From the NCBI GenBank assembly GCA_014706295.1, contig JACSVZ010000001.1:45584383-45648382 (forward strand): 64,000 nt of DNA, given 5' to 3'. This DNA comes from Lycocorax pyrrhopterus obiensis (Eukaryota; Chordata; Aves; Passeriformes; Paradisaeidae). Below are positions 26,319-38,544 of the stretch, piece after piece (positions within the stretch are counted from its first letter, which is position 1; the number at the start of each line of letters is the position of its first letter). A model generated the notes under the pieces. It did not search any database. It had not been told where the DNA came from and saw nothing but the letters and a program-made list of their open reading frames with translations. The position numbers and the translations under genes were made by a program.

Positions 26319-29300
26319 GACTTTAAAAAACCCTGACAACAACAAAACACTCCCCAAAACCTCGATTAACTTGAAACATCAAACTTGATGTCTAACTTCA
26401 TTCTGTGCCTTTCCATTTAAAACACTTGCATAGCTGGAACTTGTTAATTCCTAGGTATGATCTTTTAAATTGTAAAAGTCACAATTATAACCTGTTTTTT
26501 TTCTCTGTAATGGGTATATAAACTATGCGCTCTAAAATACAAATGGGCTTCTAAATAAAGACGTTTCTTAGGCTATTTTGACTTTTAGAATGAATGTTCC
26601 ACAGTGATATTTGACCAGCCATCCACTCCCTCATTTCTTAGAGGGACAACTGATTGTGTTATTTGAGTTTGTAGAGGGCTTACAGACCAATTCCTTTAAA
26701 AGATTTTTGTAATTAAATTTTGAATTTTATCACCATCTTCAAAGAAATATGGTATCATTCACAGACTCAGTTATTCTGTCTCTAATTTATCTACAGATAG
26801 CCAGTCAAGGCCTTGGCTTTGCTCTGAGGAGATCCAGGTATCATCACATTTATTTAGTTACTGTATGCTTACATATTTCACTTAAATTCAAGTCAGTTCA
26901 TTTTCTTTGGTGTCCACGACATTTCTGAGAAGATATTGATGATGTGCTCTTAAATTCAGATGGTAACATCGTAATAAATCAATATCGTATTTGAAGAAAG
27001 TTTTACATTCCTCATCAAAGAAAGCAATACACTCGGCTATATCTATATAAGTCATAGACCACAGAATCTGATGACCTCATAAGCATTTTTCAATGTCAGT
27101 GATTATGGGATTCTATAAAAGGGAAAATTCTGGAGTACCTAACTGATGGAAGCTCTTTTGTTGATATGTACCAGGCAGGTTCAAGAAATAAAAGTAGCTA
27201 CTGAGCTTCTTTTTGCTGTGTGTCTCCATCAAAAAAACACAAGTGCCACAACACAGAACAACTTTGCTCATGACCATTTCTGTAACCTTTGCTAAGGAAC
27301 GAAACTTTCCCCTGCTTTTTATTTATATTTATATCCCTTTGTTTCCATATAACTACTTGAGTGTGCATTATTACTACCATGCGCTCAATTTATGTCTGAA
27401 GTGTCCAGAAACAATGGTTCCACAAATCAAGCTTAAGCAGGCTCTGTCTCTGGCTGCTGTTCTACTCCGATACATTCCAAGTGATTAACACCACCTGTGG
27501 CACTCCTAATTCACAGCAGCAGACAATTATATCCCTTGGATACCCATTACGGGTAATTATTCCCACGACAGACTATTAGATATGGGTTGTGAACATCTCA
27601 GCTGTAAACTTTTTTGCAATTTTATTTTAATTCTGATATTACCATTGAGAGGCATATTTGGGGAACAAATCGGTGTTACATGAAAGGTATGCTTGCAATA
27701 AGCAAAAGATTCATTTTTATTGCTGGAGTTGTAGTCAGATTTATTATTTAAATATGTGATTAAAGGAGATTTTACATGTTTGCTGTTACAAGATTATTTT
27801 ATTTCATTCTTTTAGTACAGAGGCAACAGCAGATCCTGCTAATAAAGCGACACTAGAGATGGTTAGAAACTAATTGTGTTGTTTTAAAGACTACTCTTCC
27901 TACAAATATTTTTTCATTTTACCTTCTGAATATGTAAGTTTGATCTCTTTTAAGTTTGTAGGGGAATTCTCAGTGTGAAAAAAGGTCAAAATTCATAAAA
28001 CTTTCCTGATGCTGTAGCTTTAATTTTAAAGGCACTTTTTTTTTTTTAAATGAAATAACAGGCTTACGCTCAATAAATATCACACTCAATCATAACCTCT
28101 TTGATGTCCTATCATATAAAATATGGTCTTAAGTGGAAAATAAGCACACTCTGAATCTGTACGGAGAATTTAGTGTCAAACAGAACAACGTGTACTGAAA
28201 TCCATGGAAATAAGATAAGAAGTTTAAATTAACGAAAAAATGGTTCTTCCTTGTAGATTCATTTTCAAGATGTCCATTTATATAAAACCATTAATATTGG
28301 GTTAAAAAAAAGAAGGGGAAAAAGGAAGAAATCAACTTACTTGTTTATTATATTAAAAATGGAACAAAATATTGTTTTTCATATAATAGAACAAAAAGAA
28401 AAAATATAGAATTAAGAGGGAAAATGTTTACACATGATGTGAATGTATCAGTCATGGTTTCATTAATACGACTGAGTTCTTGTTGTATTTCCTACATTAA
28501 CTTAAACTCTTTGATAAATGTGAAGAAAACGCCTCCTGTAATACTCCTATCAGGATCCTCCCTCTAACCCCAAGGCTTTACTGAATAAGGAAGAACCTTA
28601 GCTATTAATTATATTTGATCCTAAGCTGGGGACAGAGGAACAGACTAAGTCAGCTGATAAGAGCTCCATGCTTCTTTCACACGATTTATTAAACTTTTAA
28701 AATCCTGGAGGCATTTCACAAGTGCTGTTGAAATGTCCAATATGATAGGTAAGTTGCAGCTGCCTTTAGTGCCAGCTCAAGCTCAGGCTTAGGTTTTGGT
28801 AAAACCTACATGACTTCTGTAATATCAAAGAGAGGTTATGTTTGCATAGTTCAGAAGAAACAGGACAAACCCAGTCCTCGTTACAGTGGACTAAATGGCA
28901 TGATAAATGGGATCTGACTCTGTGGCACGTACAGTCTGACTTTATCACCATTTGTCACATGCCAGTGGATCTCTGAGAGACACGGAAGTGACAGAAGTAA
29001 ATGGGATTTGTACAGAATCTATGTGCACTATAGGTTTGTACTGTGTATCAAATAGTGTGGAAATTTGAATCAAAGCTATGCCATCTTACAGCCAACAGTG
29101 TGGGCATGAATAGCTCTCTCAAAGAGTTCTTCCTGGCATATTTTTCAGTCAGCAGAAACACAGCATAGCTTCCCTAAAGTCTAACTGGTACTATGCCATA
29201 AATTAAGAGTTGGAAACTGCATTACTTTGAAACTCTGTAATTATTTTTCAGTCCCTCTAAGCAAAACTTAATTCCTTATCCTCCTTTGACAGGTAAACTA

Positions 29301-30083
29301 GGTGATGGAAAATATTTATGAAGTTATCTGCCATGGCTGAGGACTACCCTAAGGTAACGCTCAGGTCAGACAAATTTTTTTATATAACAAATCAACACCA
29401 AATTTCATGGGGTAGATTGCCCCCAGGAATTTACTCTAACTATACAAATCTGAAAATAAATGTGCTTAAAAGACAATATATAAAACATGTAGATGTTTAG
29501 ATGTTTGAAGTTGATGGTTCAGCACAGTTCTTTATAGAAACATAAGCATATTTCCAGGAAATCAGTGAGAGAGTTATATCTAAGTGTCTTTCATGAACTG
29601 AGCTCTTGTCTGTATTTACTGAAACGAATATGATAAGTAACAAACACTGCAGTATCTAAGCCAGAAATCAAACATATTTGAGAGAATTAGTGATTAAGGG
29701 TATTTGCTGCTAACATACATGATTTTTTTGCACATTGAAGGACTAAAACCAGTAGTTAGCAAGACTGTGAAACAGCTTTTGAAAATATGAACAAACTCAT
29801 GCATACTCAATATACATAGCAAATGTGAATGATTTCAGTTGAAAACTAGTTTATTCTGATCTTGTCCAGTGAGAACACACTGATTTGAGTGAACAACTAC
29901 AACCAGCTAAACAGTTAAAATACTGAAGTTCCTGCAGTTTCTGAAAAGAACAGGATTATTTTACTATGCATGAGCAGGTATAAAAGTTGAGATGATTCTA
30001 TACCCTTGATATTACCTCAACAAGCGCACATCACATACTTAAATTTTATCACTAAAATTCCCTGAAATTGCTCACACTGTGGA
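26319..30083. other. Unique DNA, no gene seen
   Basis: Mostly AT-rich unique sequence. A less AT-biased, complex patch at about 27370-27600 has no repeat signature and might be a conserved noncoding element, but nothing in one sequence can prove that. The 91-codon frame at 27213-27488 has no recognised domain. Confidence 0.45.
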
Positions 30084-30111
30084 GGGAGAGGGGGGGAGGG
30101 AAAGGAGGGGG
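30084..30111 (+). other. G-quadruplex-forming motif
   Basis: Four G-runs of at least three bases (30084-30086, 30090-30096, 30098-30100 and 30107-30111) are separated by loops of three, one and six bases. This satisfies the usual G3+N1-7 quadruplex pattern on the plus strand. It sits alone in AT-rich DNA with no gene nearby. Confidence 0.75.
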
Positions 30112-32910
30112 TTAAGAAAAAAACCCGCACCTTTTCGAGTAGAAGTTGCTTGCAGTAACTTGATTTTATAAGCCAGGTTTCACACTTTAAATGTGAAGGA
30201 CTTTGTTGAGTTTATGATAGAGACAAAGCAATACCCTTTTTCCATGATCAGATATAAAACTTCAATACGGCTCATAGAAGTCAGTCAGACTCAGAGCAAG
30301 GGTTTGGACACTAGTACTCTACAGACTGCTTTTGCTTTTCTCACTTCATCCATCACAGGTCAATTGCTAAATCCTGGCAGCTTATAAGAGTACATCAGGT
30401 GTGGAAAGCATTTGCAGAATACTTAATGGCTGCATGCTAAAGATTTTAAAGTTCAACAGCACCATCAGAACAGTCTAGTGAAGAGTCCTCTTAGAGTAAT
30501 CTGGAAATTAACATTAAACTCCAAGGACACTTTCTTATACATGCGTATCAAAGGTAGTAGAGAAGGCTCAATGTTTACTGCTAATGCACTGATAGGCAGT
30601 ACAGGGCTTCATTGACATTGCTCAGTATGAAAACTTATTTCTTATATCTAACTGAAAAAAAGTGCTGAATCTATTTTCCCCTTTTCCTCAAAAAAAAAAA
30701 AAAAAAAAAAATCTTGATCTGTTAATGAAGTCTATGTTGCTGGAAACCCAAATTGACCTTTCTTGTAATTCACAACACATTGCTTTCTTCTTTATGGTGT
30801 AGTTCATTTGTGTTGATAACCTTTTTTATTTTCCCTGGAAAGTCACATTTTTAAGCAAGGAAAAAAACTTGTGGAGCATGTGGCATGTGTTAAATGTCTT
30901 CAGAGTTGTTAGAAGCAGTGCAAGCTGCTTTTCGCACTTCTTATTCTATTATTGACAAAAGGTCTTTTAGACTTCAGCTCCATTCCAACTGTGTTTATAA
31001 AAAAAAGAAACAATGCCATCTGTCAGTCATTTTCTCCATAGGTTGAAATCACTCTCTATTATGAGCAGTATATCTGAAAACAGATCTGCAGAGAGTATTT
31101 CTTTTATGTCGGCAATTAAAAAGGAACTATCTAGTAAGTTGGAACTGATGTTATTGCCATTTTATCTGTGTGCAGACCACTGGGTCCACCAAAGCAAGTT
31201 CTACTACTGCAGCGGCAAAGAACTGAAGAGATATTTGCATATTTCAAAACTTTCAAACAACACTTAGCTTTACTAATACTAAAAATACTTTTAACGGCTC
31301 TATTTTAGGAATGTAATGGTAAAACGAAATTTCTAAACTTCATGAATTTATAAAACAAAGAACAGTTATTATATGTACATTAAAGGAAACTTGTCATTTT
31401 AAACATTTCTTTTTTTCAAGAAAGGTAGTCAGCTTAAAGCACAGTTTTTACTTTCAACTGCTAACTTCCTCATACAAAATGACATTTCAGTACTTTCAGA
31501 ATTCGCAATGTTTCTATTTACAACATATCCCTTTTCAATTTGGCAATTTACTAAACTGAAATGGTAGTTGAATGTGAATTGTGATACATGTATTAAAAAT
31601 GAAATAGCAGTAACTGTAAATCTATCTTGAGAAAAATGTCTATTCAGCATTAAACTTCAGAAGGTTCCACTGAAAAGCCTTCTTCAAACTTTTCAGATGA
31701 CAAAAACTAACTTTTAAATAAATTTCAAGCTTGTAAAACATTCATAACAGTTCCAATGAAGTCAAAATTTAGTGGTGATCTGAATCCATTTTACATATCC
31801 TTTTTCCTCCTTTCTATTACCTGAAATGTTTAATAAACTAATAAAAGAAACATCCCAGAGCATTGCAGTGATAATACACTTAATAATACACAATGAAAAC
31901 TATTAAAATAACATGTCTTTTTGCAAAGTTTTGTGATCTCCACAATTGTGCTATATATTGTTCTTTGTTGTGTCCTGTAAAACAAAAGAAGTAGAATCTG
32001 ACCACCAGAAGATAAAAGTTGGGAAATCCTGCAAGGGTATCTCATTTATCATCCAGAAGTTTCAGTGTCTCACATTTTGAATTTCAACAAGCTTTATATC
32101 TGTTGAACACCTTTGAGGATTAGGATCTAAATATTTTGCAATTTTCAATAGAAGACTGGATTAAAAAACAGTGAAAATTTTCTGTAAAGTATTTAGTATT
32201 TTTTCACAACCCAGCAGACCTGACAGAATCTTCTTCCCTTTTTTATTTTCTCCTTTCTTCTTTGATTTCATCCCAGCTTATTTTAGTATAAGAAACTCTT
32301 ATTCCTGCTTAGTATTCAGGTACTTAGATCCTGGTTTGAATGTAATAGAATTTTCCGTATATAAATTAAAGAGTAAATTAAGGAAATTTCTCTGCAGACC
32401 TTGTGGTTGACACCAAAACAGATGAGCACGCTTTTAGAAATTGTTCCAGAGAGAAGAGAGTCTAAAATTGAAATGGACCTTGCTGACATTGTCAGAGTGA
32501 GAGGGATCTGAGTAAATGGCATTATAGCAGACATATGAAACATGTTCCTTAATATCTGTGGAAAATTTTTGTCCTTAGAACCATAGCTGCAACAATGTAT
32601 ACAACTTTGTATAAACTAATTATGTTTAAAGCAATAATGTGGAGATTACAGAAGCAGAAGTCATAGGCTGGGAAAGAGTTAGTCAAAGTTACAGACTGGG
32701 AAGTTACAGACATAAGTCTATAACTTGCTAAGAATTTACATTGGCAACATCGCCGAGAGCCTGTCAAGTCTGATGAATCCTACAGATTAGCATCCACTCC
32801 TACTACTCTGCACAGGTTCAAATGGTACTGCATTGAGACAACTTAGAACAATCAAAACACACGATATATGCCCTAGAGGAATGTTAAAAGGATATAGAAC
32901 AAAGATTATA
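30112..32910. other. Unique AT-rich DNA with a poly-A run
   Basis: No gene is seen. A run of 22 A residues lies at 30690-30711 without an adjacent recognisable retroposon body. Open frames up to 84 codons (31013-31267) show no domain. Confidence 0.5.
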
Positions 32911-33700
32911 GGATCACAGAATATCAGAATGGCTTGGGTTGGAAGAGATCTTAGAGATAATCTCATTCCAACACCCCTGCCATGGGCAGGGACATATTTC
33001 ATTAGACCAGGTTGCTCAGAGCTCCACCCAGCCTGCCTTTGATCATTCACAGGGATGGGGCAAGCTGTTCCCGTGCCTCACTGTCCTCATAGTAAAGAAT
33101 TTTTTCCTAATATCTAATCTAAACCTACTCTCTTTCAGTTTGAAGCCATTTCTCCTTGTCCTAGATGCCCTTGCAAAAAGTCTGTCTAATTTTCTTGTAG
33201 GCTCCTTTCAGGTAATGGAAGGTTGCAATTACATCACCTCAAGCTGTCTCTTCTCCAGTCTGAACAACCCCAACTCTCTCAGCCTGTTTTCATAGGAGAG
33301 GTGTTCCATCCGTCTAATCATCTTGGTGGCCTCCTCTAGACTTGCTCCAACAGATCAGTCTCTTTCCTGTGCTGGAGACCCCAGAGCTGGATGCAGTGTT
33401 CCAGGTGGGTTTTCACCAGACCAGAGTAGTGGGGCAGAATCCTCTTCCTTGCCCTGCTGCCCACACTGCTTTGGATGCAGCCCAGGACATGTTTGGCTTT
33501 CTGGGCTGTGAGTGCCCATGGCTGGGTCATGCCCAGGCTCTCATCCACCAGCACCCCCAAGTCCTTCTTGGCAGGGCTGCTCTGATCTGTCCATACCCCA
33601 GCCTGTGTTGATACCAGGGATTGCCATGATCCAGGTGCAGCACCTTGTACTTGGTCTTCTTAAACCTCATGAGATTCCCACGGGCCCACTTCTCGAGCTA
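32911..33700 (-). mobile_element. CR1 LINE, ORF2 C-terminus to 3' end (minus)
   Basis: A minus-strand CR1 of about 800 bases. On the plus strand its tail reads GGATCACAGAATATCAG and then GGCTTGGGTTGGAAGAGATC. The coding remnant at 33336-33560 (minus) is the C-terminal ORF2 region, with GVLVDESLGM, KAKHVLGCIQSSV and HLEHCIQLWGLQHRKETDLL. This region lies after the reverse-transcriptase palm and is conserved in CR1 proteins. In a different frame the upstream part gives EKWARGNLMRFKK, also ORF2, so the copy is frameshifted and dead. Its 5' end lies next to a tRNA-Tyr-like sequence with about 32 unassigned bases between. Confidence 0.92.
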
Positions 33701-33732
33701 GTTGTGGATGCTTTGGATGAAAACCAAGGACT

Positions 33733-33819
33733 TCCTTCAATCTGGAACTGAACCAGAGACTTAGGGATTTCTGCAGGCCATATTTCTACCGTCTGCTCCA
33801 CCAGCTGAGCTTTCGGAGG
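33733..33819 (-). tRNA. tRNA-Tyr-like pseudogene with intron remnant
   Basis: On the minus strand the sequence follows vertebrate tRNA-Tyr from end to end. The 5' acceptor strand is CCTCCGA and the D arm is GCTCAGCTGGTGGAGC. A GTA anticodon is followed by about 14-17 intron-like bases. The 3' anticodon side is ATCCCTAAG, the T arm is TCTGG-TTCAGTT-CCAGA, and the 3' end is TTGAAGG plus discriminator A. The T stem is fully paired. Defects make it a pseudogene: three bases of the 5' anticodon stem appear deleted, U33 is G, U8 is A, A58 of the T loop is changed, and the acceptor has one mismatch. No CCA is encoded. It lies directly 5' (minus strand) of a CR1 fragment. Confidence 0.72.
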
Positions 33820-35667
33820 GAGATATGGATGGATGATTACATACCTCTCTTATGTACCTTGGCAGATATATTCAGTAACATGATTTTTCAATCCTAGTCC
33901 AACCAGTCAGAGATGGTCCTTTCAATTAGAGCTTTCCACAAAATATCTTTTACTCTCTGCATGATTCCTGTTACAATACTATGTTAATGCTAAGTGATAT
34001 AGAAGGGTTCTACTTTCAAATAAACATGTCCATACAATTTCTTTTTAATTTGTTTTGTAAAAAAATTTAATGAAGCAGAATTGCCTACATAAATTCAGTA
34101 AATTGACTTTATGTAATTGTGTCTGCTTGTGTATGAGCATGCAGGAATGTGTGCTTATGTTTGTTAAAGAAGGGCAATGTTTAAAACTCACTATTATTAT
34201 TATATCAACTAATTCAATAACATTCTACTTCATGTTCTTTTTAATTTTATCTTCAAATGCCCATTTTTGAATTCCCAGTTGCATGTCTGTTTATTGAACC
34301 ATTTTTTATGACTGCACATTTACCTCAGTAAGAGCCAAGCCCATACTTTGACTCACAGTTACAGGTTCAAATATAAAACCATGATACTAGAACAACTTAA
34401 TCAACAGTAAAATATGATCAAAAACCCCATATGTTCTCAAAGCAGATTTGAAATCAGAAAATCAATGGAGACGTATAAAAAAGTGCTTTCATGTAAGAAA
34501 AATAAATTCCCTACTTCGTTTTGTCTACTCTTTACTATGTCCCTAGAGAATCTAGTATACATTCCCCAAGACTTACCTGTTTCTTGTAAAGAAGGCTAAT
34601 TTTTGAGACATCAATTAATGATTTATAAATTTGTTCCATTTTAGGAAAAAAAAAAAGTTATGTGTTTACAAGTTATAAAATACTAGCAGCAAAAGCCATC
34701 TTGGATTCACTATCTGGAATCTACAGGCATGCAAGAGTCTTTTATAAACTACTGATAATATTTTAATTCCTTAGCAGGGGCCATGGGGGCGAGTGTCCTG
34801 GAACATGCTAAAACATACTCCTGGAACACACTAAAATCTGCATTTCTAGATATTGCCCATCAAGCAAAGGTTCCTGCTAAGAGACATGATGACTTTTTTT
34901 CTGTGTAAGTTCACTTTTAAGCTACCGTATCGCTGGTAGTGAGTGATGTTAGAATTATAATATTGCAGTTATTTGGCTAAACTGATTGTCTGGCTTTGAC
35001 TTTTGGGTGGATTTCTTTTTTGTTGTCAGAAAATTCTTTCCACTAATAGAATTTTTAAAACCTTGATTCTTTAACTTAGGTGATAAAGAACATTGTTACA
35101 ATTTGAATAACATTATTTAAGTTCCCTGCTCCAAAGTTTCATGCAATGTCTTGGGATTTAACTTGAACTTTCAGAGATGCTTTGTTGCCTTGCTCCTGTA
35201 GTTGTGAGGTTGCATTTTCCTACTAAATGGAGTGTTGCAGAGAGACAAATAGACTAAATATTCTTAGACTTCTTTTTTTTTTTTTTTTTTTTCTGGTATA
35301 GTAACAACTCCCTAAAATGCATGCAATGCTTCATGCAAAGGATGTTAGCTATTAAGTGGAAGTCTGAATATGAAGTCTGAATAAAAGGAATGTAATATCC
35401 CCAAACCATGAAATCATGAAGATGAAAATTTGAGAGCACCAGGACAGAGAAACTTTGTTTCATTTGTCCTCAGAGATACAAGAAACTGCAATGACTGGTC
35501 AGCTTATTTTCCACTCATTGAGATGGAAATTCCCGAGAACTTAGGAGTTGATGCTATGCACTGACTCCCAGTGAAAGCAAGAGGAATAATTTTAGCAAGT
35601 TTTCCTGTATTCCTAGAGAATCCTTTTATTGTCAAAAGATATATTTTGCCTGTTTTATTTCTGATGC
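33820..35667. other. Unique AT-rich DNA with a poly-T run
   Basis: No gene or mobile element recognised. A 20-base poly-T run lies at 35273-35292. Confidence 0.5.
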
Positions 35668-36122
35668 TGTCGTGGTTTAATCCCAGCCATTATTTCAAGG
35701 CCCACATAGGCACTTGCTCATTTCCCCAACAGTGGGACTGGGGAGAAAACCAGAAGTCTACAAGCTAGAAAACCCATGGGTTGAGATGAAGGCAGTTTAA
35801 TAAGAAAAGCAAAAGCCACATTCATGACTAAAGCAAAACAAGGAATTTATACAGCTCTTCCCTTAATTAATTCCTTGGGCAAGGAGGCAGGTGTTCAGCC
35901 ATCTCCAGGAGAGCAGGACCCCATTGTGCATAAGACTGACTTGAGAAGACAAACACCATCACTCCAAATGTCATCTTCTTTCTCCTTCTTCCTTTCCCAC
36001 TCTATATACTGAGCATGATGTCACATGGTCTGGAATATCCCTTTGGTCAATGCGGGTCACCTGTCTCAGCTGTGTCTCCTCCCAATCTCCTATGCACCCC
36101 GAACTTCCTCCACAGCGTGACA
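35668..36122 (-). mobile_element. Solo ERV LTR (minus)
   Basis: On the plus strand the LTR begins TGTCGTGGTTTAATCCCAGCC and ends CACAGCGTGACA, so the minus strand reads TG...CA. Promoter and processing signals are on the minus strand: a TATA-like box (36002-36009) and ATTAAA (35796-35801 on plus as TTTAAT). It shares a core with the LTR at 39691 (GACCAAAGGGAT, the TATA region, and the stretch coding TTTGTCTTC-CAAGT), so the two are related families in opposite orientation. The first ~150 bases of that relative are absent here. I could not find a convincing target duplication. Confidence 0.8.
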
Positions 36123-36216
36123 GTATGAAAAGCAAAGGAATTAACAGAAAATTACCTAAGAAGCTACTGCAGAAAGACAGACTTTGGAGAAATGCCAAAA
36201 GTGGGAGAGAAATATG

Positions 36217-36280
36217 GGAATAGGAATAGGAATAGGAATAGGAATAGGAATAGGAATAGGAATAGGAATAGGAATAGGAA
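36217..36280 (+). repeat. (GGAATA)n microsatellite
   Basis: An almost perfect hexanucleotide repeat of about 10.7 units. It lies 94 bases beyond the outer end of the solo LTR. It produces open frames in several registers on the minus strand, which are artefacts. Perfection suggests recent expansion and probable length polymorphism. Confidence 0.97.
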
Positions 36281-38544
36281 GTAAATGAAGGAAGTAGATG
36301 GGAAGGCTTCTTTCTCCATCCAAGCACAAAAGGATATACACCGCACAGAATAATGTGTTTCTTATAAAAAATCATAATCAAAAACAATCTTAATCATAAT
36401 AGAGCATGGTCATCTCAAAACTGCAAGTAGGGAGTCCTGAGCCATTGTTAGGTTGGTTGCTTTTCTTTGGTTCCTGTTTCACTTTAATATAAAATACTAG
36501 CCCTTAAAATCTTCATACAAAATGTTATTAATCTGTGTAACTTGCCACTTGGATGACAATAAACCTTAGGGATACAGCATGCAGTAGAAAGAAAATCTGT
36601 GTGGCCAGAGACAAACATCTTGCTTCCAACCTAGAAGATACTTATTCAACAGTTGGAAGCTGGGAGATGATTTGGAGAAATAAGTCCATATACTATTCCG
36701 ATGTTCAAAGTCCTATTTTCTTTTCCAAGTATTCATTACCTGACACTACTAGAAACTGGATACTGTGACAGCTAGGTTTAGCCTTGTATTATTTAGATAA
36801 TATTTGTACTTTCCTGTTCCAGACAGAAACTGAAAATAACTTCTTTCATATCCAAAGGACAAAATTATAGGCCTTTATTATTATTTTTAAATTTAATAAT
36901 CTGTACTACCTTCAAGATGTTTCTGTCTAAGAAACAGATCTCTGATAAGGATAATATGAGATTTTATAAGAAAAAGTAGCCTTAAGTTGCTTAAGGATTG
37001 AAAGGCCTTCTGAATGAAAATGCATTTTCTCAAACAACTCAAAGCAAATTTCCACTACAGATGTAGCAAACAATTATAAGGTACTAGTAAATAAAATTAT
37101 ATTATCTCTGTTTCTTAAGTGCTGATAGGTTAGTTTATCTGTAATTTGCTTTGTGAAAAAAATGAAGTAAAAGAATGGAACAGTAAATTTTTTTTTTACA
37201 AAATAAGGGACCCTTTGATAGCAATTATGCAATAAAGGCATGCTATTTTTATATGAATATTTGAACATGGGCTTGCAAGCAGATTTAATGACAGCTGACT
37301 ATGTATCTATGATCTTGTGATGCCCTCATGCTGCCATTGCTGTCACTGCTGGCACTGCTTCTTTACAATTCCCCAGAATTATCATAATCATAATTCATAC
37401 TTAGTATTCCTAGATATATTTGTTCAGTGTGCAACTTAAATTACTTTATAGCCAGGCTTTTTATATCTATGGTGTTTTGAAAGGGCTTAGAGAGTCTCTT
37501 AATGGACTTTATGATCATGTCATACTGGGCAAATCCTAGACAAATATTATTTTGGATGTATCTTTTATATTTATTAAGAGGAGATTACATTCCATATAAA
37601 GCTTGATGCTTATCTCAGTCTGACAGATTTCTTTGTTTCAGAGTTCTCTGGAGATAGAGGATGGTTCTAGTAATGTCTGAATAAACTTACTGAAAATGTA
37701 ATATTTCATTTATATTGTTTTTCAGAGAGGAATTTTTCTGAGCTGAATACAATCCATTGCAAACCACTTTACCACAAGTGTAATAACATGAGCAGTCTCT
37801 TCTCAGCTGCCTTTTTGAGAACAGAGATATTTAAATGACAGATCATGAACTTTTTCCTATAGCATTAGTAATTACTTTTTATTTCTCCCTTACTCCTTCT
37901 TTGTTATAGTAAGAGGCACAGGAGGATGTTCCATAGAGAAATTCCTAGTCAATGTGCAAGAAAAATATTCTTTTGTCCAAACTCACATAGTAAAAAAAAC
38001 CCAGTGACTTTCTGGTAACAGAGGTTCTCATAATACTATCCTGCTACAGTTATTCAGGTTTGGTATTGAAGTTAATCTGTTATGGATTGTATGCATGTTG
38101 GGAGCCCTTTTATCTAAGAAGATATTTGTAGCTTCTCTTTATTCAGTTTGAGTTTGCCGACTAGTGCAAAGGATCTGATTGGAGCAATCTCCAGAACAGT
38201 CTGCAGCCGACAGATTTGGAATAAGATGACCTTACTTCAGTAGTACAGGTCAAAAGGAGCACAAATAACTGAGGAGTCACATTTCTTGAATGTATAAAAT
38301 TGTAAAACAAGCCTTCTTCAGTGTTTATAGCAAAAAAAATTATCCACAACATATTTTAAGAAGGGGCTCAGGAAGATCTTTAAGCTTGGGTAGCATCCAA
38401 ATGATCTTGGCAAAATCTCAGTCTCAGGCAAATGTATTAATTGAATTTTGGTGTAAAACAGCAGAAAATTTTGGGCCCACTTCACTTCTCACCAAGATTT
38501 AAATAGTTATATTGTGAATGAGCCTAATTGAGCCAGCAATGCTC
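36281..38544. other. Unique AT-rich DNA, no gene seen
   Basis: No coding region or mobile element recognised. Confidence 0.5.

Noticed and set aside
32939..33751. Several open frames on both strands (up to 118 codons)
   Set aside because: They lie inside a CR1 copy. The plus-strand frames are antisense to CR1 and the minus-strand ones are ORF2 remnants.
35971..36387. 138-codon minus-strand frame
   Set aside because: Produced by the GGAATA hexamer repeat, which reads as a repeated dipeptide, plus LTR sequence.
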